Positions 54,018 through 62,520 of a stretch of DNA of 64,000 nucleotides are shown one piece after another. This DNA is from Variovorax flavidus (GTDB lineage: Bacteria; Pseudomonadota; Gammaproteobacteria; Burkholderiales; Burkholderiaceae_C). The DNA is taken from contig NZ_JASZYE010000001.1 of NCBI RefSeq assembly GCF_030317145.1, positions 1,116,001 to 1,180,000 on the forward strand, given 5' to 3'. Position numbers and translations under genes: made by a program. Within the stretch, counting starts at the first letter, position 1, and each line of letters begins with the position of its first letter. Under the pieces are notes generated by a model. That model ran no database searches. It had not been told where the DNA came from and was given only the letters and a program-made list of their open reading frames with translations.

Positions 54018-54830
54018 TCAGCGAGCGGCCAGCGGTTCAAGCCCCGTCTTGGCGATGGTCGGCGCGGCTTCCGGTGAATTCAGGTAGCGGATCAGCGCGC
54101 GGGCGGCGTCGGGCTGCTTCGAAGCACTCGCGACACCGGCCGAGAACACGGTGACGCGCTGCACTTCGGCCGGCAAGGGGCCGACATAGTCGATGCCCTC
54201 GATCGGCAGCAACTCGCTCACCTGCTGCAGGCCGAGCGCGGCCTCGCCGCGCGCGACCACGGTGCCCACGCGCTCGCTCAGGATGCGCTTGCTCTTCGGC
54301 TTGACCTGCGCCTCGATGCCCAGCTTCTTCAGCAGTTCGGTCTCGTAGTAGGTCCCGCTGGCGCTCGCCGAATAGGCGATGGACGGCGCGGCGATCAGGG
54401 TGCGCTTGAGCGCATCGACCGTGCTGATGTCGGGCTTGGGCGCGCCCTTCCTGACCGCGAAGCCGATGCTGGAGCGCACCAGGTCGACCTGGCTGCCGGG
54501 AACGACTTTCCCCTGCTCCACCAGCGCGTCGAGCGCCGGCCGCGCCAGGATCACGACGTCGGCCGGCTCGCCGCGCGCCAGCCGGCTCGGGATCGAGTCG
54601 TCAGCGTTGCCCATCGAGGCGCCGTAGGCAGTCTTCACTGCACGGCCGCTCGACTTTTCGAATCCTGGCCGCAAGTCGTTGTAGGCAGCCGTGAAGCCGC
54701 CCGAGGTCATCACATGGACGTCGGTCGTCGCGGACCCGGTGCCGAGACCGCTGCAAGCGGCCAGCAGCAACGCCGTCGAGGCAATGGCTGCACGCCGGCC
54801 GATGAAATGAAGGGATGTCGCCATGGCCAT
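54018..54830 (-). CDS. ModA-like substrate-binding lipoprotein, orphan
   Basis: 270 residues. The leader ends in a lipobox (TALLLAACSG), so it is probably lipid-anchored. The mature part resembles the molybdate/sulfate-type binding fold: HVMTSGGFTAAYNDLRPGFE, VVILARPALDALVEQGKVV and ARALIRYLNSPEAAPTI. ATG 54830 has GGAG six bases upstream. No ABC permease or ATPase gene is adjacent, so the ligand and transporter are unknown. It may read an organic or oxyanion signal. Confidence 0.85.
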   Translation of the reverse strand: MAMATSLHFIGRRAAIASTALLLAACSGLGTGSATTDVHVMTSGGFTAAYNDLRPGFEKSSGRAVKTAYGASMGNADDSIPSRLARGEPADVVILARPALDALVEQGKVVPGSQVDLVRSSIGFAVRKGAPKPDISTVDALKRTLIAAPSIAYSASASGTYYETELLKKLGIEAQVKPKSKRILSERVGTVVARGEAALGLQQVSELLPIEGIDYVGPLPAEVQRVTVFSAGVASASKQPDAARALIRYLNSPEAAPTIAKTGLEPLAAR

Positions 54831-54916
54831 GAGGGTCTCCGAGTTCTGGCAGGCGCGCCATCGCGCCCGTTGTCGGAATCCTAGGCCGTCAAGCTGTCAT
54901 TCAGCCGGCATGAAAT

Positions 54917-54934
54917 GCAGGGTTACTACCCTGC
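54917..54934 (-). terminator. Hairpin after 3-hydroxybutyrate dehydrogenase gene
   Basis: GCAGGGT-TACT-ACCCTGC, a perfect 7-base stem just past the dehydrogenase stop (54940). On the minus strand it is followed by ATTTCAT, which is only a weak T-tract, so termination may be partial. Confidence 0.4.
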
Positions 54935-54939
54935 CCCAG

Positions 54940-55722
54940 TCACTGCATGAACCAGCCGTGGCTCACGACCAGCGATTGACCCGTCAGCGCGTTCGTCGGG
55001 AATGCAGCGAACATCAATGCGACGCGCGCCACGTCATCGGTGGTCGTGAACTCGCCATCCACCGTCTCCTTGAGCATCACGTTCTTGATGACCTGTTCCT
55101 CGGTGATGCCGAGCGTCTTCGCCTGCTCCGGAATCTGCTTCTCGACCAGTGGCGTGCGCACGAATCCGGGGCAGATCACGTTGGCGCGCACGCCGTACTT
55201 GGCGCCCTCCTTCGCCACGGTCTTGGCCAACCCGATCAGGCCGTGCTTGGCGGTGACGTACGGCGCCTTGAGCAGCGATGCCTCCTTGGAGTGCACCGAA
55301 CCCATGTAGATCACGCTGCCGCCTCGTCCCTGCGCATACATGTGCTTCAGGCAGGCCTTGGTGGTCAGGAAGGCGCCGTCGAGGTGGATCGCCAGCATCT
55401 TCTTCCAGTCGGCGAAGCTGAACTCCTCGACCGGATGCACGATCTGGATGCCGGCGTTGCTGATCAGGATGTCGATGCCGCCGAATGCCTTGGCCGCTTC
55501 CTCGACGGATGCGTTGACCTGCTCTTCGCTGGTCACGTCGACGCCGACGCCGATGGCCTGCGCGCCCGCTGCCTTGAGTTCGGCGGCGGTGGCGTCGGCG
55601 GCTTCCTTGTTGAGATCGGCGATCACGATCTTGGCGCCTTCCTTGGCGAAGACGATCGCAATTTCCTTGCCGATGCCGCTGGCCGAGCCGGTGATGAAGG
55701 CGACCTTGTCCTTGAGTTGCAT
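54940..55722 (-). CDS. bdhA: 3-hydroxybutyrate dehydrogenase
   Basis: A 260-residue short-chain dehydrogenase that converts (R)-3-hydroxybutyrate to acetoacetate with NAD+, in polyhydroxybutyrate turnover. NAD motif [20 protein letters not shown] loop [16 protein letters not shown], catalytic YVTAKHGL and the typical C-terminus [15 protein letters not shown]. Length and the SHGW ending fit bacterial HBDH. ATG 55722 has AAAGGAAATTCC upstream. It follows the patatin gene in the same direction, an association common in Burkholderiales. Confidence 0.93.
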   Translation of the reverse strand: MQLKDKVAFITGSASGIGKEIAIVFAKEGAKIVIADLNKEAADATAAELKAAGAQAIGVGVDVTSEEQVNASVEEAAKAFGGIDILISNAGIQIVHPVEEFSFADWKKMLAIHLDGAFLTTKACLKHMYAQGRGGSVIYMGSVHSKEASLLKAPYVTAKHGLIGLAKTVAKEGAKYGVRANVICPGFVRTPLVEKQIPEQAKTLGITEEQVIKNVMLKETVDGEFTTTDDVARVALMFAAFPTNALTGQSLVVSHGWFMQ

Positions 55723-55822
55723 GGAATTTCCTTTGCGTGACGGAGGTTGGAGGATGCGTGCAATCTGCGTGCCCATGGCAGCAGATTGACGCCAGAGACT
55801 TAAACGAACCTGATCTGCCCGG

Positions 55823-57040
55823 CTAACTGCCGGCCGGAATGTGCGGCAGCTTCATCGGACGGCGTACGCGGTGGGCGTTCGGCTCGGTCAGGTCGAAGGT
55901 GGTGACGCCGTTGATCTGCGACGCGCTCTCCAGCCATTCGGGATGGTCCAGCGTGTTGCAGATGTCGCGCCAGCCCGCCTCCCAATGCTCGTCGACCGAC
56001 GCGCGCGAGAACTCGTAGTCCTTCGATTCGAGCTCGTAGGGCTTGTCGCGGTAGATGAGATGCACGATCTCGATCGGCTTGTGCGAGAGCTGGTCGCACA
56101 CGGCCTGCACGCTGGCATCCTTGCGCAACGGTGCGGGCAGCTTCTTGATCAGGTCCGCGATCGCCTGCTGGAGGTTCATGTTCGAGGCGAGCGCATCGGT
56201 GTTCATGCGGGTGCGGCTCGAATAGGTGATGTCCTTCTGCCGCTCCATCGTCTCGGAGATCGTGCGCGGCATCGCGCCGCGCGCGCTGAACAGGTCGACC
56301 TGCAGCACCAGCAGCGGTTCGCTGCGCGGATGCATGTCGAGCACGTACTGCAGCGGGGTGTTGGAGACGATGCCGCCATCCCAATAGTCCTCGCCGTCGA
56401 TGTGCACCGGCGCAAAGCCCGGCGGCAGCGCACCGCTCGCCATGATGTGCTCGGGACCGATGCGCTGCACGGTGTTGTCGAAGTAGATGGAATTGCCGGT
56501 TCGCACGTTCACCGCACCCACGCTGAATCGGATCTCGGGGTGATTGAGGCGGTCGAAATCCACCAGCCGTTCCAGTGTCGACTTCAAGGGCGCGGTGTCG
56601 TAGTAGCTCAGCACCGGCGCCGCGCCGCCGAGCAGCAGCGCGGGACTGCGACGCGGCTCGAAGAAGCCGGGCACGCCGAACACCGCGGCGGACGTGGCGC
56701 TCCACTGATTGAACATGGCACGGTCGTTCCACCATGACGGCACGCGCTGGGCCGGGCCTGACGAAACGAGATCCCAGAATTCGCGAAGCCGTTGCACCCG
56801 CATTTCAGGGGCATTGCCCGCGATCAGCGCGGCGTTGATGGCCCCAATCGAGACGCCGGCCACCCAATCGAGCGCCTTGTGCTTCTCGAAAACGCCGGCG
56901 TAGACCCCGGCCTGATAGGCCCCGAGCGCGCCGCCGCCCTGCAGCACCAGCGCCTTGCGGGCATGGGTGATGTCGACACCGGGCCCAGGCCGGCGAGGGG
57001 CGGAGAGCTTTGCATTTGCTGTGGTTCCCATGGCGTTCAT
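55823..57040 (-). CDS. Patatin-like phospholipase (DUF3734)
   Basis: 405 residues. The oxyanion loop [17 protein letters not shown], nucleophile Ser64 in [13 protein letters not shown] and catalytic Asp in [12 protein letters not shown] make the Ser-Asp dyad complete. The C-terminal part ([40 protein letters not shown]) fits DUF3734. Predicted lipid acyl hydrolase. It comes directly before the 3-hydroxybutyrate dehydrogenase gene, suggesting a link to polyhydroxybutyrate or lipid turnover. Confidence 0.93.
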   Translation of the reverse strand: MNAMGTTANAKLSAPRRPGPGVDITHARKALVLQGGGALGAYQAGVYAGVFEKHKALDWVAGVSIGAINAALIAGNAPEMRVQRLREFWDLVSSGPAQRVPSWWNDRAMFNQWSATSAAVFGVPGFFEPRRSPALLLGGAAPVLSYYDTAPLKSTLERLVDFDRLNHPEIRFSVGAVNVRTGNSIYFDNTVQRIGPEHIMASGALPPGFAPVHIDGEDYWDGGIVSNTPLQYVLDMHPRSEPLLVLQVDLFSARGAMPRTISETMERQKDITYSSRTRMNTDALASNMNLQQAIADLIKKLPAPLRKDASVQAVCDQLSHKPIEIVHLIYRDKPYELESKDYEFSRASVDEHWEAGWRDICNTLDHPEWLESASQINGVTTFDLTEPNAHRVRRPMKLPHIPAGS

Positions 57041-57080
57041 TGGACACCATGCGCCGCCGCTCCCGCCTCTCTCCGGAGGA

Positions 57081-57530
57081 CTACATCTTCGGCAACATCT
57101 GCCCGCGAATTTCGCCGCCCGGGTTGGCCGCCGTGTGGATGTTGGCGTACCACTTGCCAGACATCAGGTCGGCCGCCTGCGCGGGCGTGAGTGTCGCCTG
57201 GCCCTCGATCGGGCTTGCCGGATTGGCGAAGGGCAGCACCACCGCCGCATTCGCGCCGGCCGCGGCCGGTCCGTGGAAATGCGCCGCCGTCGCCGGCCCG
57301 CTCAGCCCGTCGTAGGTGATCTTGTACTTGAGGACGTTCGTTTCCTTGTTCAGCGTCGCTTCGGCGAGACCGCTGCCGCGCGTCATGTTGGGCGGTACCT
57401 CGCTCGCGGCGTTCATGCTGCCGCTGAAGCTCGCGGTGTTGGACTTGGACATCATTCCGCAACCCACCAGGGCCGCGGTCGCAACGCCGGCCACGAGGGC
57501 CATGCGCAAGGTCGTGCCGTATCGTGTCAT
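57081..57530 (-). CDS. CHRD-domain lipoprotein
   Basis: 149 residues. The lipoprotein leader ends ATAALVGC, then a CHRD domain of about 115 residues: FSGSMNAASEVPPNMTRGSG, TAAHFHGPAAAGANAAVV and WYANIHTAANPGGEIRGQML. CHRD domains are known from chordin and occur in many bacterial secreted proteins of unknown role. ATG 57530 follows GGAGATGCC. It is a single gene, or loosely linked to the patatin gene downstream. Confidence 0.9.
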   Translation of the reverse strand: MTRYGTTLRMALVAGVATAALVGCGMMSKSNTASFSGSMNAASEVPPNMTRGSGLAEATLNKETNVLKYKITYDGLSGPATAAHFHGPAAAGANAAVVLPFANPASPIEGQATLTPAQAADLMSGKWYANIHTAANPGGEIRGQMLPKM

Positions 57531-57638
57531 GAGGCATCTCCGTGTAGTTGGCAATCCCACAGGATAAAAAGCATTGGGGGGCGGCGCTGTCGGTCATCAA
57601 CCCGACTTTGGGGGATGCGATGGCATGATCCTGCCGCC

Positions 57639-58184
57639 ATGAATGCTCTTCCTTCCGCTCAAGACGTCGTCCGGTTCTGGTGCGACGCGGGTCCCGACCG
57701 CTGGTTCGCCAAGGACGATGCTTTCGACATCGAATTCAAAGCGCGCTTCGAGACCGCCCACCATGCCGCCGCGACCGGCGCGCTCGACCACTGGGCCGCC
57801 GAGGCCGAGGGCGCGCTGGCCTTGCTCGTGCTGCTGGATCAGTTGCCGCGCAATGCCTGGCGCGGCAGCGGCCACATGTTCGCCACCGACGGCAAGGCGC
57901 GGGCCATCGCGGCCGTCGCCATCGATGCCGGCCTGGACCGGCAGGTCGACACGGCACTGCGGCCCTTCTTCTATCTGCCCTTCATGCATTCGGAATCGCT
58001 CGCGGACCAGGAGCGTTCGGTCGCGCTCAATGCCGCTCTCGATGCCAATACGCAGCGTTTCGCGGTGCTGCACCGCGACATCATTGCGCGCTTCGGCCGC
58101 TTTCCGCATCGCAACGACACACTCGGCCGCCGCACCACGGCCGACGAGCAGAAGTTCCTCGACGACGGCGGCTTTGCCGGCTGA
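57639..58184 (+). CDS. DUF924-family protein
   Basis: 181 residues, an alpha-helical TPR-like fold. Family landmarks are VVRFWCDAGPDRWFAKDDAF, LDQLPRNAWRGSGHMFATD and RFGRFPHRNDTLGRRTTADE. Function unknown. It is divergent from the CHRD gene and abuts the convergent YihY gene. Confidence 0.93.
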   Translation: MNALPSAQDVVRFWCDAGPDRWFAKDDAFDIEFKARFETAHHAAATGALDHWAAEAEGALALLVLLDQLPRNAWRGSGHMFATDGKARAIAAVAIDAGLDRQVDTALRPFFYLPFMHSESLADQERSVALNAALDANTQRFAVLHRDIIARFGRFPHRNDTLGRRTTADEQKFLDDGGFAG

Positions 58185-59087
58185 TCAGGAGGACTGTTCG
58201 GCGCGCGTCGGCGACGCTCTCGCCGCCGGCCGTGGTCGTCCCTTGAACGAGCCGTAGGCGTGCGCGTAGACCCACGTGAACTCAACGCCCAGCAGGAAGA
58301 TCTGCGCCGAGTAGTACACCCACACCAGTAGCACCACCAGCGAGCCGGCGGCACCGTAGCCGGAGGCGATGCCGGTCTTGCCGATGTACAGGCCGATCAG
58401 GTACTTGCCGATGGTGAACAGCACAGCGGTGACCAAGGCGCCGACCCACACGTCGCGCCATTGCACACTCACGCGCGGCATGACCTTGAAGATCATCGCG
58501 AAGCCCACCGTCACGATCACGAAGCCGAACCCGGAGTTGACGTTCTGCGCCAGAGTGGCCCATCCGCCGAAGACCGGCGCCCACCATTCGCCCAGCGCCG
58601 CGAGCGCCGCGTTGACCACCAGCGAGACGATCAACAGGAAGCCGATGCCCATGATCATGCTGAAGGAAAGCAGTCGCACGCGCATGAGGTCGAGCAGGCC
58701 GTTGACTTCCTCGCGCGCCGGTGCGCGCCAGATGCGGTCGAAGGCATCCTGCAGTTCGCCGAAGACCGTGGTCGCACCGACCAGCAGCAGGGCGACGCCG
58801 ATCACCGTTGCCACGATGCCCTGCCGCGGCTTGTTGAGCGCTTCGAGCATGATCTGGATTGCCCGCGCGCCCTCCGGGCCCATCAGCCCCGAAAGCTGCT
58901 CGAAGATCTCGCCGCGCGCCTCCTCCCGCCCGAAGACGAGACCGACGACCGAGATCACGATCAGCAGCAGCGGCGCCACCGAGAACACCGTGTAGTAGGC
59001 CAGCGCCGCGCCCATGCTCGGGGCGTAGTCCGCGCGCCAGGATGCGAAGGACTGCTTGCAGAGATCGAAGAGCGCGCGTGCATTCAT
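58185..59087 (-). CDS. YihY/BrkB-family inner-membrane protein
   Basis: 300 residues with about six membrane segments, among them MGAALAYYTVFSVAPLLLIV, GIVATVIGVALLLVGATTVF, MIMGIGFLLIVSLVVNAALA and AGSLVVLLVWVYYSAQIFLL. The pattern ALAYYTVFSVAPL and GLYIGKTGIASGYGAAGSL is typical. The family was once misnamed ribonuclease BN; its role is unknown. A basic C-terminal tail lies in the cytoplasm. ATG 59087; longer frame rejected. Confidence 0.93.
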   Translation of the reverse strand: MNARALFDLCKQSFASWRADYAPSMGAALAYYTVFSVAPLLLIVISVVGLVFGREEARGEIFEQLSGLMGPEGARAIQIMLEALNKPRQGIVATVIGVALLLVGATTVFGELQDAFDRIWRAPAREEVNGLLDLMRVRLLSFSMIMGIGFLLIVSLVVNAALAALGEWWAPVFGGWATLAQNVNSGFGFVIVTVGFAMIFKVMPRVSVQWRDVWVGALVTAVLFTIGKYLIGLYIGKTGIASGYGAAGSLVVLLVWVYYSAQIFLLGVEFTWVYAHAYGSFKGRPRPAARASPTRAEQSS

Positions 59088-59174
59088 GGGCGCCAGTGTC
59101 GCAGCATGGCCCCGCCGCGCAAGTCGAACGGCGCGCCGCGATGGCATGCGCCTTGCCAACGATAATCGCCCGCA

Positions 59175-59765
59175 ATGCACCCGCCCCTACCCAGCGCGGC
59201 ATCGGCGACCGACCGACCGCAACCCCAGTCCCCGCGCGACCTGTTCGTCTCATTCACCTGGCTTGCGTTGCAAGGCTTCGGCGGCGTGCTCGCCGTCGTG
59301 CAGCGCGAAATGGTCGAGAAGAAACGCTGGTTGACGCCCGATCAATTCCTCGAAGACTGGGCCGTGGCCCAGGTGCTGCCGGGGCCGAACGTGGTCAACC
59401 TTGCCCTGATGATCGGCGACCGCTATTTCGGCCTGCGCGGCGCCGTTTGCGCGGTGGCCGGCATGCTGGTCGTGCCGCTCGGCGTGATCCTCACGCTGGC
59501 GGTGCTCTACGCGCACTACGCCGGCAATCCGCAGGTAGCCGGTGCGCTTCGCGGCATGGGCGCGGTGGCGGGGGGCCTGATCGCCGCCACCGGCATCAAG
59601 CTGACCCCGGCGCTGCGCAGGCATCCGCTGGGCTTCGGCGTGTGTCTCGGCCTGGTGGCACTGGTGTTCGCCGCGATCGCTTTCGCACGCATTCCGCTGG
59701 GGTGGGTGTTGCTGGCGGTCGGCGGCGCGACCTGCGTCTGGACCTGGCGAAAGATCCGCCCATGA
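59175..59765 (+). CDS. Chromate transporter, N-terminal-type half
   Basis: A 196-residue CHR-domain protein with about five or six hydrophobic segments. The motif FGGVLAVVQREMVEKKRWLT, then DWAVAQVLPGPNVVNLALMI, are the CHR signatures. It is half the length of full ChrA; a second half-protein begins at 59762 with an ATGA overlap. Tandem short CHR proteins work as a pair in some bacteria to export chromate or related oxyanions. Substrate inferred from the family. Confidence 0.9.
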   Translation: MHPPLPSAASATDRPQPQSPRDLFVSFTWLALQGFGGVLAVVQREMVEKKRWLTPDQFLEDWAVAQVLPGPNVVNLALMIGDRYFGLRGAVCAVAGMLVVPLGVILTLAVLYAHYAGNPQVAGALRGMGAVAGGLIAATGIKLTPALRRHPLGFGVCLGLVALVFAAIAFARIPLGWVLLAVGGATCVWTWRKIRP

Positions 59766-60361
59766 CGATCGTGATGCACTGGCATGACTGGCTGGCGCTC
59801 TTCGGCCAGTACCTCATGCTCTCCCTGCTGTCGATCAGCGGCGCCATCACCACCGTGCCCGACATGCACCGCTACCTGGTGGCGCAGCATGGCTGGCTGA
59901 CGGACGCGCAATTCAGCTCTTCAGTCGCCATCGCGCAGGCCGCCCCGGGGCCCAATGTGCTGTTCGTCGCGCTGATGGGTTGGAACGTTGGCCTCAACGC
60001 CGGCGGCGGCATCGGCGCCGGCCCGCAGGCCTGGCTGCTGGGCCTGTTTGGGCTGGCCATCACCATGGTCGGCATCATGCTGCCCAGCACCACGCTGACC
60101 TACTTCGCGACCCGGTGGGGCCACCGCAACCGCGAACGGCGCGAGGTACGGGCCTTCAAGCAGGGCATGGCGCCGATCGTGGTCGGCCTGCTGATTGCGA
60201 CCGGCTGGGTGCTGGCCTCGGGTAACCATTCCGGCGACGCGCCTGCCTGGCACCTCTGGCTGCTGACTGGCGTCTCGGCGTTTATCGTCTGGCGCACCCG
60301 CATCCATCTGCTGTGGCTCCTCGGCGCCGGTGCGCTGCTTGGCGCCGCAGGCTTTGTCTGA
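59762..60361 (+). CDS. Chromate transporter, C-terminal-type half
   Basis: A 199-residue second CHR-domain protein. The signature is repeated in altered form: LSISGAITTVPDMHRYLVAQ and SVAIAQAAPGPNVLFVALMG. Several membrane segments follow, including LLGLFGLAITMVGIMLPSTT. ATG 59762 overlaps the stop of the first half, so both are made together. The glycine-glycine of the CHR motif differs from the partner, suggesting the halves are not interchangeable. Confidence 0.9.
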   Translation: MTIVMHWHDWLALFGQYLMLSLLSISGAITTVPDMHRYLVAQHGWLTDAQFSSSVAIAQAAPGPNVLFVALMGWNVGLNAGGGIGAGPQAWLLGLFGLAITMVGIMLPSTTLTYFATRWGHRNRERREVRAFKQGMAPIVVGLLIATGWVLASGNHSGDAPAWHLWLLTGVSAFIVWRTRIHLLWLLGAGALLGAAGFV

Positions 60362-60385
60362 TCCGAACCTTCCAGGAATCCGCTC

Positions 60386-61354
60386 ATGCAGTTTCGCCCG
60401 CTCGGCCGCTCCGGCCTGCAAGTCTCTCCCCTCGCCTTCGGCGGCAACGTCTTTGGCTGGACCGTCGACGAGTCGCTCTCGTTCCGGCTGCTCGATGCCT
60501 GGCTCGACGCCGGCTTCAACTTCGTCGACACAGCCGACGTCTACTCGAGCTGGGTTCCGGGCCATAGCGGCGGCGAATCCGAAACCATCATCGGCAAGTG
60601 GCTCCGGCAGACCGGCAAGCGCAATCGCGTCGTGCTCGCGACCAAGGTCGGCAAGCCGATGGGCGAAGGCAAGAAGGGGCTCTCACCGGCCTATATCCGC
60701 GACGCTGTCGACGCATCGCTCAAGCGCCTGAAGACCGATCACATCGACCTCTACCAGTCGCACGACGACGATCCGGAGACGCCGTTCTCGGACACGGCCG
60801 AGGCCTTTGCCGCATTGATCAAGGCCGGCAAGGTGCGGGCGATCGGCGCATCGAACTTCAGTGCCCCCCGCCTGGCCGAAGCGCTCGATGTGGCCGAGAA
60901 GCAAGGCCTGCCGCGCTATGAGAGCCTGCAGCCGCTCTACAACCTCTACGACCGCGCCGTGTTCGAGAAGGAGCTGGAACCTCTGTGCGTCGAACGCGGC
61001 ATCGGCGTGATCAACTTCTACGCGCTCGCCGCCGGCTTTCTCACGGGCAAGTACCGCACCGAGGCGGATGCGGCAAAGAGCGCACGCGGCGTGAACACGA
61101 CCAGGAAGTACCTGAATCCGCGCGGCCTTCGCGTCCTCGAGGCGCTCGACGCCGCCGCCCACGCCTACGGCGCCACCCCGGGGCAAGTGGCGATCGCATG
61201 GCAGATCGCGCGGCCCTCCGTGACGGCACCCATCGCGAGCGCCACCTCGGTGAAGCAGCTCGACGAACTGATCGCGGCAGCGAGTCTCCAACTGGCGCCC
61301 GAGACCATCGCGGCGCTCGACGCGGCGAGCGACGAAAGCCCGGCCCAGCGGTAG
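60386..61354 (+). CDS. Aldo/keto reductase
   Basis: A 322-residue NADPH-dependent TIM-barrel oxidoreductase. The catalytic Asp/Tyr lie in NFVDTADVYSSWVPGHSGG, Lys in VVLATKVGKPM and His in IDLYQSHDDDPETPFSDTAE. It would reduce an aldehyde or ketone; substrate not deducible. It starts 24 bp after the chromate transporter gene and may share its transcript. A strong hairpin follows the gene. Confidence 0.93.
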   Translation: MQFRPLGRSGLQVSPLAFGGNVFGWTVDESLSFRLLDAWLDAGFNFVDTADVYSSWVPGHSGGESETIIGKWLRQTGKRNRVVLATKVGKPMGEGKKGLSPAYIRDAVDASLKRLKTDHIDLYQSHDDDPETPFSDTAEAFAALIKAGKVRAIGASNFSAPRLAEALDVAEKQGLPRYESLQPLYNLYDRAVFEKELEPLCVERGIGVINFYALAAGFLTGKYRTEADAAKSARGVNTTRKYLNPRGLRVLEALDAAAHAYGATPGQVAIAWQIARPSVTAPIASATSVKQLDELIAAASLQLAPETIAALDAASDESPAQR

Positions 61355-61400
61355 GCACCCTCCGACACGCATTGGCGGCACAGACCGCCGCAGCAGCAAA

Positions 61401-61423
61401 TCGGGCCATGCAGACTGGCCCGA
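61401..61423 (+). terminator. Strong hairpin after aldo/keto reductase gene
   Basis: TCGGGCCA-TGCAGAC-TGGCCCGA: a perfect 8-base stem with 7-base loop between the reductase stop (61354) and the small membrane gene (61446). Only CTTGCAGTTT follows, so termination would be partial; a leader structure of the next gene is the alternative. Confidence 0.4.
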
Positions 61424-61445
61424 CTTGCAGTTTCGGAGAGAGAAC

Positions 61446-61616
61446 ATGTCTTTTGCCCTCTACATGATCGGCTTCCTGATCTTCCTGGCCGGCCTGATCT
61501 GGGGTGCGTCGGTCGCCGGCGTACCGACGCTCTATATCGGTATCGGAACGCTGATCGTGCTTGGCATCGGGATCTTCAGCGCGGTGGGACGCACCCGCGG
61601 CAAGGATCCTTCCTGA
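61446..61616 (+). CDS. Small two-helix membrane protein
   Basis: 56 residues, almost entirely two hydrophobic helices (FALYMIGFLIFLAGLIWGAS and PTLYIGIGTLIVLGIGIFSA) ending in a short basic tail (RTRGKDPS). A GGAGAGAGAAC ribosome site precedes ATG 61446. Function unknown. Confidence 0.75.
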   Translation: MSFALYMIGFLIFLAGLIWGASVAGVPTLYIGIGTLIVLGIGIFSAVGRTRGKDPS

Positions 61617-61650
61617 TCCCAAATGGCGCCAAGGGCGTTACGCTCGGCGG

Positions 61651-62127
61651 ATGAATCCGACCGACCCGCTCGCCCCGCCATCGCTCGACTATTTCGCCGA
61701 CCTCCAAGTCGAAGTCGGCGCGCCGCAGGTGCTGAGCCAAGGGCCACGCGGCATGCGCAGACTCGTGCCGATCACCGGTGGTTCGGCGCGCGGCAACGGC
61801 TGGACAGCGCGGGTCATTCCGGGCGGTACCGACTTCCAGTTGATCGTCAGCGACACCCTGTCCGAACTCGATGCCCGCTATGGGCTCGAGACCGATGCGG
61901 GTGATCTGATCTATGTCCAGAACCATGCGGTTCGCGCCGCGCCGCCGGAGGCGATGGCGAAACTCTTGCGCGGTGAGCCTGTGGATCCTGCGCAGATCTA
62001 CTTCCGCTGCAACCCGCGTTTCGAAACCTCCTCGCCGACCCTTCGCTGGATCGGCGAACGCATGTTCGTCGGCGTCGGCGTGCGGCATCCGGCGCAAGTG
62101 GTGATGCGCTTCTTCGCTCTGCTCTAG
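61651..62127 (+). CDS. DUF3237-family protein
   Basis: 158 residues of the DUF3237 beta-barrel family: LDYFADLQVEVGAPQVLSQG, RRLVPITGGSARGNGWTARV, LETDAGDLIYVQNHAVRAAP and YFRCNPRFETSSPTLRWIGE. Function unknown; homologues often sit in catabolic clusters. ATG 61651. Followed by a GC-rich hairpin and a long AT-rich region. Confidence 0.92.
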   Translation: MNPTDPLAPPSLDYFADLQVEVGAPQVLSQGPRGMRRLVPITGGSARGNGWTARVIPGGTDFQLIVSDTLSELDARYGLETDAGDLIYVQNHAVRAAPPEAMAKLLRGEPVDPAQIYFRCNPRFETSSPTLRWIGERMFVGVGVRHPAQVVMRFFALL

Positions 62128-62520
62128 GTCCCCTGAGGCCTCCCTGCGCGGGCATATCGCTCGGCCCGCGCAATAGCGATTCCATGGTCCCGCGCCGCGC
62201 CAACCGTGAAGCAATTCACGAAGGCGCTTTCCAAGCGGGCCCCGTGACTGTTCTTGCAGTCTTCTCAGACTATTCGTATTCCGCCCGTGCAGCGGAACTT
62301 CTACAGTCCATTCATCCGAATTAGTAGTTCTTTTGATTTATCAAATTCCATTCAATTGGATGCGGTGAATTCAAAGTGGGCTCCCAGTCGAGCGCGGCCG
62401 CGCGACCCAACGTTCATCGTCTTCACAACCGCGGGTGCCAGTACCAAGTGCGAATTTCGGCTTCCCAATTGACTTGTCGGTCAATTGTTTATTTGCAATT
62501 TTCTTATCCAGGAAGAAATC
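62128..62520 (+). other. 393-bp regulatory region before adhesin gene
   Basis: No gene. It contains a GC hairpin (GCGCGGGC-N10-GCCCGCGC, 62146-62171), probably marking the end of the DUF3237 transcript. The DNA then turns AT-rich, with the palindrome TTTGAT-TT-ATCAAA (62332-62345) and the inverted repeat at 62466-62487. A ribosome site CAGGAAGAAATC lies just before ATG 62521. The low G+C contrasts with the rest of the window and is typical of silenced or tightly regulated surface-gene promoters. Confidence 0.55.
62466..62487. promoter_or_regulatory. Inverted repeat upstream of adhesin gene
   Basis: CAATTGAC-TTGTCG-GTCAATTG, perfect 8-base arms, ending 33 bp before the adhesin ATG. It contains a near-consensus -35 (TTGACT), so a protein bound here would compete with RNA polymerase; alternatively it forms a leader stem close to the ribosome site. 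Confidence 0.5.

Noticed and set aside
51936..54077. A 713-codon open frame antisense to the Bug/aldolase operon
   Set aside because: Spans several well-supported genes on the other strand and has no recognisable domain.
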